Positions 16,414-24,063 of a stretch of DNA of 37,511 nt are shown piece after piece. The position numbers and the translations under genes were made by a program. Under the pieces are notes generated by a model. It had not been told where the DNA came from, made no database searches, and saw only the letters and a list, made by a program, of their open reading frames with translations. This DNA is from Anaerolineales bacterium. GTDB taxonomy: Bacteria; Chloroflexota; Anaerolineae; Anaerolineales; Villigracilaceae. The DNA lies in contig JAEURH010000026.1 of assembly GCA_016789365.1 (NCBI GenBank), forward strand, positions 1 to 37,511, in the 5' to 3' direction. The first letter of the stretch is position 1, and each line of letters starts with the position of its first letter.

Positions 16414-17298
16414 ATGAAAAAAATAAATTACAACATTCGTTTACTTGATACCCCCGATGAATTGCGCCTCATTGAAGAATTGCAACGTGAGGTTTGGCAA
16501 GGTTCTGAAACTGATGTTGTGCCAATGCACATGCTAATCACCGCCGTTCATAATGGCGGCTTGGTTCTCGGCGCATTTGATGAAGAAAAAATTGTTGGCT
16601 TTGTGTTTGGTTTTCCCGGGCTCGAAGAATTACCCGATGGTCCGCGTGCCAAACATTGCTCACACATGATGGGCATTCATCCAAATTATCGTGATAGCGG
16701 CGTTGGCTTTGCACTCAAACGCGCGCAATGGCAAATGGTTCGGCATCAAGGTCTCGACCACATCACATGGACGTATGACCCATTGTTGAGTCGCAATGCT
16801 TATCTCAACATTGCTAAACTTGGCGCGGTTTGTACAACCTATCGTCAATCGGAATATGGCGAAATGCGCGATGGATTAAATGCAGGTTTGCCTTCTGATA
16901 GATTTCAAGTGGATTGGTGGATTAATACCCGCCGCGTTGAAAGAAGATTAGGCAAACGTTCACGTCCGACTTTGAAATTGAGTCATGTAGCTCGTAGCGG
17001 ATTACGTCCTTTTTATTCGCTTCAAACACTGACTGGAAACTTGGTCAAGCCACCTGAGCATTTACCTCCCTTCAACGATAGACTCTTACTTGCAGAAATC
17101 CCTGCTGACTTTATAGAATTAAAGTCTAAAGATTTTTCGTTAGCACGCGATTGGAGATTCTTTACAAGAGAATTATTTGAAACCGCTTTTGCAAAAAGTT
17201 ACATCATCACTGATTTTATTTATGATAATAATGATAATCATCCACGTGGGTTGTATGTATTAACTCACGGCGAAAGCACATTAGATGAGTTTGAATAA
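16414..17298 (+). CDS. COG3375-type GNAT acetyltransferase
   Basis: The 294-residue product has an N-terminal GNAT domain: RLIEELQREVWQG, GGLVLGAFDEEKIVGFVFGF, the acetyl-CoA loop HPNYRDSGVGFALKRAQW, and HITWTYDPLLSRNAYLNIAKLGAV. The pattern is that of the COG3375 acetyltransferase family, whose substrate is not established. The C-terminal third (about 200-294, with LLAEIPADF) is a family-specific extension. It follows the SDR by 39 bases with no good ribosome site, and may be read from the same transcript. Confidence 0.85.
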   Translation: MKKINYNIRLLDTPDELRLIEELQREVWQGSETDVVPMHMLITAVHNGGLVLGAFDEEKIVGFVFGFPGLEELPDGPRAKHCSHMMGIHPNYRDSGVGFALKRAQWQMVRHQGLDHITWTYDPLLSRNAYLNIAKLGAVCTTYRQSEYGEMRDGLNAGLPSDRFQVDWWINTRRVERRLGKRSRPTLKLSHVARSGLRPFYSLQTLTGNLVKPPEHLPPFNDRLLLAEIPADFIELKSKDFSLARDWRFFTRELFETAFAKSYIITDFIYDNNDNHPRGLYVLTHGESTLDEFE

Positions 17299-17299
17299 T

Positions 17300-17400
17300 G
17301 AGTCCCCTCTCCTTTTAGGACGTGTGCCACGAAGTGGTAGAGGGGTAGGGTGAGGTCAAATTAAACGCATGAGATGCCCTTGCGAGCATCTCAGCGGTTG
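17300..17400. repeat. Mosaic CCCTCTCC/AGAGGGGTAGGG-type repeat
   Basis: The gap after the acetyltransferase holds TCCCCTCTCC...AGAGGGGTAGGGTGAGG, related to the unit at 3585-3711, with a second small hairpin inside (GTGCCACGAAGTGGTA). A GAGATGCCCTTGCGAGCATCTC hairpin follows at about 17371. It appears to be a patchwork of two repeat types. Confidence 0.6.
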
Positions 17401-17421
17401 GATGGGGGAGAGGAAACGAAA

Positions 17422-17460
17422 CCTTGTGTACTTGTACCCATTTATGGGTATATGACAAGG
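17422..17460. terminator. Hairpin between convergent genes
   Basis: A two-step stem is visible: outer CCTTGT/ACAAGG and inner TACCCAT/ATGGGTA with a two-base loop. It lies directly before the stop of the minus-strand membrane protein, so it probably ends that transcript. There is no strong U-tract. Confidence 0.55.
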
Positions 17461-17461
17461 A

Positions 17462-18196
17462 CTACCTCCGAACGGAAGGGGTGTTGCTATGTTGATTACG
17501 GTCCATGGCGCTCATGCCGATAGGGTGATATGTCGGTTCAGGACGATTGACATAATTGCTCGGCATAGGGTTGGGTCGTGGCTTGGGGATAGGACGAGGA
17601 TAGTTTGTAGCAGGCAGGTTGGAGGTCCGAGGTTGAGGCGGAGTGTAGGTTGGTTCATTTCGATAAGTTGAATATCGTGTGTTTACATCTGCAAGAGTGA
17701 AGAGTCTATCTCCAGCGATTGAAAAAGTTCCAATCAATAACACGCGAATTAACCAAACCATGCTAGCAACAAAAATGGGGACTGCCTTTGTCATTGTTTC
17801 TTGACCAATAAGTGCGCCACCTTGAATGCTATGATTTTGAATGGCGACTGAAACGCCCCACCATGTGAGAATGGCGTTGAAGCCTGCGGCGAGTAACCAC
17901 GCACCAAAAAGATAATACACTTCGGCGGGTTCATCGCGCCCTTGTTCGGGTGTGAAGATGCGGGCAATGCCGGCAAAGTCAATTGCACAAAATGCAAAGG
18001 CAAGCACAGTTGCCCAACGGATGCCGGCAACTTGCAAATCGCCGAGAATGTCGCCAAGTGCAAATGAAGTGGCACCAAAGTTTGAAATTTCAAATGCAAT
18101 CAAGGCACATAAAAGAATGCCGCCAAAAATTACGCCGCGTTTGAGTGACGCATTTTTGAGGAATGATGTAAGTTGAAAGTTGATTTTGTGGTTCAT
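17462..18196 (-). CDS. Four-helix membrane protein with a proline-rich tail, behind an operator-bearing promoter
   Basis: The 244-residue product has four hydrophobic segments (about 20-40, 60-78, 92-113 and 137-160) and a cytosolic-looking C-terminal tail (about 172-244) rich in Pro, Asn, Thr and Tyr. AAGGAGA precedes the ATG. I recognise no family. Upstream is a textbook promoter overlapped by two GAAC-N4-GTTC-like boxes (18232-18274), so expression is likely to be tightly repressed and induced by some signal. If the boxes are LexA sites, the gene would be a DNA-damage-inducible membrane protein; if TetR-type, a stress- or ligand-inducible one. Both are inference. Confidence 0.75.
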   Translation of the reverse strand: MNHKINFQLTSFLKNASLKRGVIFGGILLCALIAFEISNFGATSFALGDILGDLQVAGIRWATVLAFAFCAIDFAGIARIFTPEQGRDEPAEVYYLFGAWLLAAGFNAILTWWGVSVAIQNHSIQGGALIGQETMTKAVPIFVASMVWLIRVLLIGTFSIAGDRLFTLADVNTRYSTYRNEPTYTPPQPRTSNLPATNYPRPIPKPRPNPMPSNYVNRPEPTYHPIGMSAMDRNQHSNTPSVRR

Positions 18197-18231
18197 GGAA
18201 AATCTCCTTTTGAGAACCTGCTAACAATAAA

Positions 18232-18263
18232 AAACAAGTGTTCTTAATATAGAACACTTGTTC
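18232..18263. promoter_or_regulatory. Tandem operator: GAAC-N4-GTTC box and a second box 20 bp away
   Basis: The first box (18252-18263) is GAACACTTGTTC, a match to GAAC-N4-GTTC. The second (18232-18243) is AAACAAGTGTTC, with one base off. The two centres are 20 bp apart, about two helical turns. One box fills the spacer between -35 and -10; the other lies over the expected transcription start. Together they also form a 12-base inverted repeat (AACAAGTGTTCT / AGAACACTTGTT). GAAC-N4-GTTC is the core of Bacillus-type LexA boxes, but TetR-family operators can look similar. Confidence 0.75.
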
Positions 18264-18274
18264 TAATTTGTCAA
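18246..18274 (-). promoter_or_regulatory. Consensus sigma-70-type promoter (TTGACA-17-TATATT)
   Basis: Reading the minus strand, TTGACA (18274-18269) and TATATT (18251-18246) are separated by exactly 17 bases. This is the strongest promoter match I found in the window and drives the four-helix membrane protein whose ATG lies 50 bases from the -10. The operator boxes overlap it. Confidence 0.8.
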
Positions 18275-18323
18275 GATGGATTCGTTGCAGGAAAATTGCG
18301 ATGATGTTTTCCCCTATGTAAAA

Positions 18324-18376
18324 CGTCCCGCAGGTTGGTTTGATTGATTGTGTTTAAGATTCAAACCTGCGGGACA
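18324..18376. repeat. 53-bp CGTCCCGCAGGTT inverted repeat, copy 2
   Basis: Arms GTCCCGCAGGTT (18325-18336) and AACCTGCGGGAC (18364-18375) match the copies at 13758 and 25315. The total length is again 53 bp, with a different loop. It lies between the YugP-type gene's stop and the four-helix gene's promoter. Confidence 0.88.
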
Positions 18377-18387
18377 GTGAAATTTAA

Positions 18388-19077
18388 TTAATCTCTGCTT
18401 CGTCCACTCACTAACGAAACATAATATAGCAATTGTAAAATCGCAGTGACTAAACCAGCAACGTAAGTGAGCGCGGCGGCATTTAACACGTTGCTTACGC
18501 CGCGCATTTCTTCGTCAGTTTGGATGATGCCGCTATTGGCTAACATTCTTTTCGCGCGGGCTGAAGCGTCAAATTCCACAGGCAAGGTTGCTAAAGCAAA
18601 CAATGCACCACCAGAAAATATAATCACGCCGAGCCATGCCAGACCTGTAAAGTTAAGTAATAAGCCAGCCAAAATTAAAATCCAGCCGAGGTTTGAACCG
18701 ATGTTTACCATCGGAACTAAAAATCCACGCAAACGCATGGGGAAATATTCTTCGGCATCTTGTTGGGCGTGACCAAGTTCATGCGCGGCGATTGCCAATG
18801 CCGCCACCGAAGGCACGTTTGCAACACCATTGGATAAATACACTGTGTTATCGCGTGGGTCGTAATGGTCGGTGAGGTCGCCAGGTGTGCCTTGAATTTT
18901 TAAGCCAGTTAATCCATTCATAGAAATTAATCGGCGAGTGGCATCAACACCTGTGAGACCACTGCTTGCGCGAATTTGACTCCATTTGTTATAAGCATGG
19001 CGTACATACCATGAGGTGATTCCCATGAGAATGAAAGCGGGAATCATGAAGATGAGGTAATTGATGTCAAAGAACAT
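18388..19077 (-). CDS. YugP-type membrane zinc metallopeptidase
   Basis: The 229-residue product has an N-terminal helix (about 5-24), the zinc-binding motif HELGH (His99-Glu100, His103) within LAIAAHELGHAQQ, and three further helices (about 120-140, 145-165 and 200-222). The pattern, including the NTVYLSNGVANVPSVAALAIAAHE block, is that of the YugP family (COG2738), predicted membrane metallopeptidases related in fold to M48. Substrate is unknown. AAGGAGA lies five bases before the ATG. Family length is usual. Confidence 0.92.
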   Translation of the reverse strand: MFFDINYLIFMIPAFILMGITSWYVRHAYNKWSQIRASSGLTGVDATRRLISMNGLTGLKIQGTPGDLTDHYDPRDNTVYLSNGVANVPSVAALAIAAHELGHAQQDAEEYFPMRLRGFLVPMVNIGSNLGWILILAGLLLNFTGLAWLGVIIFSGGALFALATLPVEFDASARAKRMLANSGIIQTDEEMRGVSNVLNAAALTYVAGLVTAILQLLYYVSLVSGRSRD

Positions 19078-19096
19078 GTTTATCTCCTTTTGATGG

Positions 19097-19149
19097 GTGC
19101 GTCGCGCCTAAAATTTTAGATACTCTTTAATTCTTGAAGCGCGACGCAC
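19097..19149. repeat. 53-bp GTGCGTCGCGC inverted repeat, copy 1
   Basis: Perfect 11-base arms GTGCGTCGCGC and GCGCGACGCAC enclose a 31-base AT-rich loop. A copy of equal length lies at 27170-27222 and a longer one at 36892-36977. This copy sits between the S41 protease stop and the YugP-type start. Confidence 0.9.
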
Positions 19150-19164
19150 TCTTGTAAAAGTCTA

Positions 19165-20424
19165 TTATTGACCAATCATTTCCAATAAAATTTCAACGGC
19201 TCTATCCAGTTGCGGGTCTAAACCTGCTTGTCTATCTTCTGGTGTCATTTCTACGGGGTAATCTGGTGTGAGACCAATTTGATGAATCGTATTTTCATTT
19301 GGTGTGAGCCATTTGGCAATCGTCACACGCACGGCGCCATTTTCACCGGAAAGAGGAATCCAATTTTGGACGGAGCCTTTTCCATACGAAACTGTGCCGA
19401 CTAATTTCGCACGACCCAAATCTTGCAAAGCACCCGCTACAATTTCAGAAGCAGAAGCGGAGCCTTCATTAATCAAAACCAACATGGGAATATTTGCGTC
19501 AGTGGCAAGCCCATTTGGTAAAGCGTTAAAGGTTTCGCGTGTTCCATCACCATATTGTTCATATAAAACTACACCTTCACTTACAAATTGAGATGTCACT
19601 TCAACAGATGTTTGTAAATACCCACCACCATTATTTCTCAAATCTAAAATAATGCCTTTGGGATTTTGCGCCATCAATTCATTCAGTGTGGCAAGCAATT
19701 CTGGCATAGTACGAGAACCAAATGTCGTTACTTGAACATACGCAATTCCATTATCAAGCATTTCACCAGTAGCGGCGGCAATGGTGATTTTCGCACGCAC
19801 AATCGTAAATTCAAGTGGAGCCTCAGCACCTTCACGAAGAATGGTCAATACAACCGTTGAACCAGCAGGACCTAACACTTTAAGGCGTGCCAGTTCTGCA
19901 TCTATGCCAGTCATATCTTCACCATCAATAGCAATCACTTGGTCGCCGGGCAATAAGCCTGCTTTTTCTGCCGGCGAACCGGGGATTGGGCTGGTAATTG
20001 TCAGGTATTTTGTGGTTGTATCCACATACGCACCAATGCCTTCATATTCACCTTCTAACCCGGCATTTGCGGCTTCAAAATCTTCTGGGTTCATGTAAGA
20101 TGAATGTTCATCACCTAAGGCTTCCATCATGCCTTTAATAGCACCACGCATTAATGCGACATCATCTACAGGTTGGTCAACATAATTTTCATGCACTAAG
20201 TTCCACGCTTCCCAAAACGGGGCGAAGAGAGCCTGCATTTCTTCCGGCGTTGCAGATTGTTGTTCAGGGGAAGTAGTCGGCGGCGTAATCGGTTCAATTT
20301 CTTCAACAGCGCCCGGTAGAGAAACAGGCACGAGATTTCCGGTCACAAACCCACCAGCAAACGAGCCGAGCATCAAAATTCCAATACCAAAAACGAGCAA
20401 AATTCCTTTTACAGTATTATTCAC
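19165..20424 (-). CDS. CtpA-type S41 C-terminal processing protease
   Basis: I place the start at the GTG at 20424, because GGAGG lies five bases upstream; a longer frame would need a TTG overlapping that site. The 419-residue product has an N-terminal signal anchor (about 5-32), a PDZ domain (about 125-215: GEYEGIGAYVD, AEKAGLLPGDQVIAIDG), and the S41 catalytic domain. The motif GSASASEIVAGAL carries the nucleophile (about Ser324) and YGKGSVQ the general-base Lys (about Lys349), in the Ser/Lys dyad of this family. Such proteases trim or degrade secreted proteins outside the membrane. Confidence 0.93.
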   Translation of the reverse strand: MNNTVKGILLVFGIGILMLGSFAGGFVTGNLVPVSLPGAVEEIEPITPPTTSPEQQSATPEEMQALFAPFWEAWNLVHENYVDQPVDDVALMRGAIKGMMEALGDEHSSYMNPEDFEAANAGLEGEYEGIGAYVDTTTKYLTITSPIPGSPAEKAGLLPGDQVIAIDGEDMTGIDAELARLKVLGPAGSTVVLTILREGAEAPLEFTIVRAKITIAAATGEMLDNGIAYVQVTTFGSRTMPELLATLNELMAQNPKGIILDLRNNGGGYLQTSVEVTSQFVSEGVVLYEQYGDGTRETFNALPNGLATDANIPMLVLINEGSASASEIVAGALQDLGRAKLVGTVSYGKGSVQNWIPLSGENGAVRVTIAKWLTPNENTIHQIGLTPDYPVEMTPEDRQAGLDPQLDRAVEILLEMIGQ

Positions 20425-20529
20425 AATAGCCTCCAATTTGGCTTAATATACGCACAAAGTTATCATTTGGTGATTAAAGATTGCTGAATATTGTATATGA
20501 TTATTATATGTAGGGCGAGGTGTTTTCTC

Positions 20530-21165
20530 CTACCCATTCTCTAAAACGCCTCTTAACTGACCCCAATCTGTGAGCTGAGCGTCGGCATCATCTTCGCTGA
20601 AAGTTTCGTTATACAAAATGCTGAACAAACCTTGTTCTTTTGCGGCACGCGTCGTGCGGTTGATGTCGTCAATCATCACGCATTTGCTTGAGTCAGTTTC
20701 ACCTGCGGCTTCCATAGCAATTTGAAAAGATTCAGGCATGGGTTTGCAATATGGCGCAATTGCGTTTACGTCAATTACTTTTTCAAATAAATCACGCAAG
20801 CCTAATGCTCTTAACACTCTATCAGCGTGGTTGGAGTCTGCATTTGTAAAAATCAGGTTGCGGGTCGGTAATGAAGCGATAACCTCGCGCAGAATCGGAT
20901 TCGGGGTTAGATAATCTTTCAATGGCAAATCATGCACAAAAGCAAGGAAATCTTCTGTATCAATGTTGTGATGCGCTTGCAAGCCGCGCAAGGTTGTACC
21001 GTATTTCAGAAAATATTTTTCGCGCAAGCTATCCACTTCGTTTTGCGGAATGTTCATGTGTTCTTGCATGTATAAACTGATGCGCGATTTTATGTTTTTC
21101 CACAAGCCTGCGCTGGGCGGGTAGAGCGTGTCGTCGAGGTCAAAGAAAATGGTTGTGAATTTCAT
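20530..21165 (-). CDS. HAD-family hydrolase, pyrimidine 5'-nucleotidase type
   Basis: The 211-residue product has HAD motif I FFDLDDTLYPP (nucleophile Asp9, Asp11), motif II IFTNADSNHADR, and motif IV VMIDDINRTTRAAKEQG. The cap block GTTLRGL near residues 55-61 is typical of the SDT1/pyrimidine 5'-nucleotidase group. It would dephosphorylate nucleotides or related small phosphates; specificity is not proven. It diverges from mutL with only 20 bases between the two ATGs and a shared palindromic -10 element. Confidence 0.9.
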   Translation of the reverse strand: MKFTTIFFDLDDTLYPPSAGLWKNIKSRISLYMQEHMNIPQNEVDSLREKYFLKYGTTLRGLQAHHNIDTEDFLAFVHDLPLKDYLTPNPILREVIASLPTRNLIFTNADSNHADRVLRALGLRDLFEKVIDVNAIAPYCKPMPESFQIAMEAAGETDSSKCVMIDDINRTTRAAKEQGLFSILYNETFSEDDADAQLTDWGQLRGVLENG

Positions 21166-21171
21166 TCGGGC

Positions 21172-21179
21172 ATTATAAT
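21172..21179. promoter_or_regulatory. Shared palindromic -10 element (ATTATAAT) for two divergent leaderless genes
   Basis: ATTATAAT is its own reverse complement and reads TATAAT on both strands. Its outer edges are six bases from the ATG of mutL on one side and about six from the ATG of the HAD gene on the other, with no ribosome site on either. No clear -35 is visible in either direction. Confidence 0.65.
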
Positions 21180-21185
21180 CGCGCT

Positions 21186-22940
21186 ATGCCAATTCGATTG
21201 TTATCAAATGAAGTTGCTTCTCAAATTGCCGCAGGTGAAGTGGTAGAACGCCCTGCCTCTGTTGTGAAAGAATTGATTGAAAACTCTTTAGACGCTGGTG
21301 CAAAAAATATTTCGGTTGCCATTGAAGATGCAGGCAAAGTTTTGATTGAAGTTGCCGATGATGGGCACGGCATTCCAGCGGATGAATTAGAGTTAGCAAC
21401 TTCGCGTCATGCCACCTCCAAACTGTTTCGCTCCGATGATTTGTTTTATATCAAGACGCTTGGTTTCCGCGGGGAAGCATTAGCCTCAATTGGTTCCGTT
21501 TCGCAAATGACAATGACTTCGCGCGTGGAATCATCAAAAGAAGCGGCGCGGATAAAAATTGAAGGCGGAATTACAGGCAAAATTGAAAAAGTCGGCGCAC
21601 CTGTTGGCACAGTTGTAAGAGTTGAACATCTTTTTTATAACGTGCCAGCGCGTTTGAAATTTTTGAAAACCGATGTGACTGAAAGACGCGCAATTGATTC
21701 ATTAGTGACACGTTATGCGCTCGCTTACCCAAATGTTAGGTTCAAAGTAACTGACGGAAAACAAGTCACATTACAAACCGCAGGTGATGGTGACAGACGT
21801 GCAATTCTCGCGGCTTTATATGGTGTGGATGTTGCTAAGCAAATGTTGGAAGTAATGACTGATGAAGAATCATTTAAGTTATCTGGCTTTATTAGCCCTA
21901 CTTCATTAACACGTTCTAATCGCAGAGAAATTACATTTTTTATCAATGGTCGTTGGGTACAGGATTCTGCGTTGAATGCGGCTTTGCTACAGGCATATCA
22001 TACATTGCTTATGGTCGGGCGTTATCCGCTGACAACTTTGTTTTTAGAAATTTCTCCAGAAGATGTAGACGTAAATGTTCATCCGACCAAAGCGGAAGTT
22101 CGTTTTAGAAGCCAAGATAAGATTTTTAGTTTTGTACAACGCTCTGTCAGAAAAGCATTATTGGCTTACACACCCGTGCCGACAGTATCGCCTCAATTAT
22201 GGGGTTCACGTTATGTGCCAACATCTGAGCCGAGAGAAGTGGGGATTGATTGGTCAATTGGACATGATGAAGCACTGACCACAGACGACAGACCGCAAAC
22301 CGACGAAAGCCATCAGCGGTCGGCGGTCAGCGGTCAAGAATCATTAAACACAAATGTTCCACTACTGCGTTTGATTGGTCAAATCGGCGCGACATATATT
22401 GTTGCCGAAGGACCCGACGGTTTATATCTCATAGACCAACACGCCGCGCATGAAAGAGTTTTATTTGAAAAACTCATGGCGCAACGTGAGAATAAAAATA
22501 TTCCATCGCAATCTTTATTATCTCCAGAAGTGATAACATTCCCACCACAATCTGCAAAAATATTAACAGAACAATTATCTGCATTAAATCATTTCGGGTT
22601 TGAAGTGGAAGAGTTTGGCACAAACACATTTCAAGTACGCGCTATGCCAGTTTTATTTTCAGGCGGCGACCCTGCTTCGGCATTAAAGTCTTTGGTCGAA
22701 GATTTTGAAGAGGACGAGAGTCCGCTCCAAACAGAGATTGAAGCGAAAATCGCGGGTAGAGTCTGTAAAAGGTTGGCAGTCAAAGCGGGGCAGGTGTTAA
22801 CCACCGAAGAACAACGCAGTTTGTTAAATGATTTAGAAGCGTGTCAAAATCCGCGCACTTGCCCGCATGGCAGACCCACCATGATTCATTTATCGGTAGA
22901 TATGTTGGAAAAACAATTTGGCAGAAAGGGCGCAAGGTAG
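21186..22940 (+). CDS. mutL: DNA mismatch repair protein MutL
   Basis: The 584-residue product has the GHKL ATPase N-terminus (GEVVERPASVVKELIENSLDAGA, about 17-39; GFRGEALASI near 95; the transducer domain to about 330), a short linker, and a dimerisation domain. DQHAAHERVLFE (from residue 417) fits the DQHA(X)2E(X)4E endonuclease motif, and CPHGRP lies near the end, so this is the nicking type of MutL found in bacteria without MutH. The linker (about 364-384) is encoded by a degenerate inverted repeat. The gene appears leaderless. mutS is not in the window. Confidence 0.96.
   Translation: MPIRLLSNEVASQIAAGEVVERPASVVKELIENSLDAGAKNISVAIEDAGKVLIEVADDGHGIPADELELATSRHATSKLFRSDDLFYIKTLGFRGEALASIGSVSQMTMTSRVESSKEAARIKIEGGITGKIEKVGAPVGTVVRVEHLFYNVPARLKFLKTDVTERRAIDSLVTRYALAYPNVRFKVTDGKQVTLQTAGDGDRRAILAALYGVDVAKQMLEVMTDEESFKLSGFISPTSLTRSNRREITFFINGRWVQDSALNAALLQAYHTLLMVGRYPLTTLFLEISPEDVDVNVHPTKAEVRFRSQDKIFSFVQRSVRKALLAYTPVPTVSPQLWGSRYVPTSEPREVGIDWSIGHDEALTTDDRPQTDESHQRSAVSGQESLNTNVPLLRLIGQIGATYIVAEGPDGLYLIDQHAAHERVLFEKLMAQRENKNIPSQSLLSPEVITFPPQSAKILTEQLSALNHFGFEVEEFGTNTFQVRAMPVLFSGGDPASALKSLVEDFEEDESPLQTEIEAKIAGRVCKRLAVKAGQVLTTEEQRSLLNDLEACQNPRTCPHGRPTMIHLSVDMLEKQFGRKGAR
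22276..22336. repeat. Degenerate inverted repeat within the mutL linker
   Basis: Arms of 24 bases (TGACCACAGACG... at 22276-22299 and TCAGCGGTCGGCGG... at 22313-22336) are inverted with 17 of 24 matches over a 13-base spacer. The right arm is built of GCGGTC repeats. It encodes about 20 residues of polar linker, TTDDRPQTDESHQRSAVSGQ. Confidence 0.7.
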
Positions 22941-23020
22941 CCTTATCAAATTGAAAGGTTTTTCTTTTTAGTTTTGTAAGGTTTTGGGATAAACATAAAT
23001 CTTTGCTCTACAATTAAATC

Positions 23021-23935
23021 ATGCAAAACATAGCGGCTGTCGTCACACAACCTGACCTCGAAAAAATATTTGAGCATCTTCATACCGCCGTCGCGGTCAT
23101 TGAAAAAGATGGCTCTTTTTTTGCTTGGAACCCAGCCTTTGAACCGTTCAAAAAAATAATGGGAAATTCATTTTCAAAAAAATTGACTGAAATGCACTGG
23201 CAAGAAATTTTTACTTTTGATGAAGATGATGTGAAGTTGTGTGAATGCTTTTTGATTCCCGCTTCAAACGCACGCTTCATCCTGCTTGCTGAACCTGTAA
23301 CCTCTGATTCCGCCTCAGCAGTTCAAATTCAAAAGTTACATAAACAAGTGAAATTATTTCAGGTGGAAAGTGAATTTTCAAAAAAATTAGCGCACAACAA
23401 ACATGTTGAACTAGAAAGTGTGATTACGCAAGCCAAAGAAGTTTCTCAAACAGATGCGTTAACTTTTATTTTTAATCGCCGCGCCATCATCAACGAACTG
23501 CAAAATGAAGTTTTACGCGCCGAACGCTATAACACCATGCTCTCTATTTCTATTATTGATGTTGACCATTTCAAATCTATCAACGACTCATTTGGTCACC
23601 CCATTGGAGATTCTATTTTGCAACAAGTGGCTCACCGCCTGCGCGATGGCATTCGTCATCCAGATGTAGTCGGCAGATATGGCGGCGAAGAGTTTTTGAT
23701 TATCTTACCGAGTTCAAATGTCCAAGCCGCTTCAGAGCAAGCAACTCGTTTGGGGAAAATGATGCGAGAATCCCCAATCATTGTCAAAGAACATGTCATT
23801 CAAGTGACGTTAAGCATTGGCACAGCACAATTAAAAATCGGCAAAGATACTTGGGAGACATTACTCAACCGCGCAGATAATGCCATGTACGAAGCCAAGA
23901 AAAAGGGCAGAGATTGTTTTGTGGTGGCGGAATAA
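23021..23935 (+). CDS. Diguanylate cyclase (PAS-like + GGDEF)
   Basis: The 304-residue product has a PAS-like N-terminal half (about 10-110: LHTAVAVIEKDGSFFAWNPAF), a linker helix, and a GGDEF domain (about 140-302). The active-site motif is GGEEF (221-225), and the inhibitory site RxxD (Arg212-Asp215) lies five residues before it. It should make cyclic di-GMP and be feedback-inhibited. TACAAT ends six bases before the ATG without a ribosome site, suggesting a leaderless transcript. There is no membrane segment, so it acts in the cytosol. Confidence 0.92.
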   Translation: MQNIAAVVTQPDLEKIFEHLHTAVAVIEKDGSFFAWNPAFEPFKKIMGNSFSKKLTEMHWQEIFTFDEDDVKLCECFLIPASNARFILLAEPVTSDSASAVQIQKLHKQVKLFQVESEFSKKLAHNKHVELESVITQAKEVSQTDALTFIFNRRAIINELQNEVLRAERYNTMLSISIIDVDHFKSINDSFGHPIGDSILQQVAHRLRDGIRHPDVVGRYGGEEFLIILPSSNVQAASEQATRLGKMMRESPIIVKEHVIQVTLSIGTAQLKIGKDTWETLLNRADNAMYEAKKKGRDCFVVAE

Positions 23936-23979
23936 AAAATCGGGAGAGGCTAACTTCAATAGTAAGGAAAAAAGAATTA

Positions 23980-24048
23980 ACCACTGAGAGCACAAAGACC
24001 ACAGAGTTTTTCTCTTATTTTCTCCGTGAACTCAGTGTTCTCTGTGGT
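23980..24048. repeat. CCACAGAG-family inverted repeat, copy 3
   Basis: It starts ACCACTGAG and ends CTCTGTGGT, 69 bp, with inner ACCACAGAG and GTGAACTCAGTGTT shared with the copy at 15270. It lies in the gap between convergent stops of the GGDEF gene and the DUF1501 gene. Confidence 0.8.
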
Positions 24049-24063
24049 AAAAGGCTTTTACCC

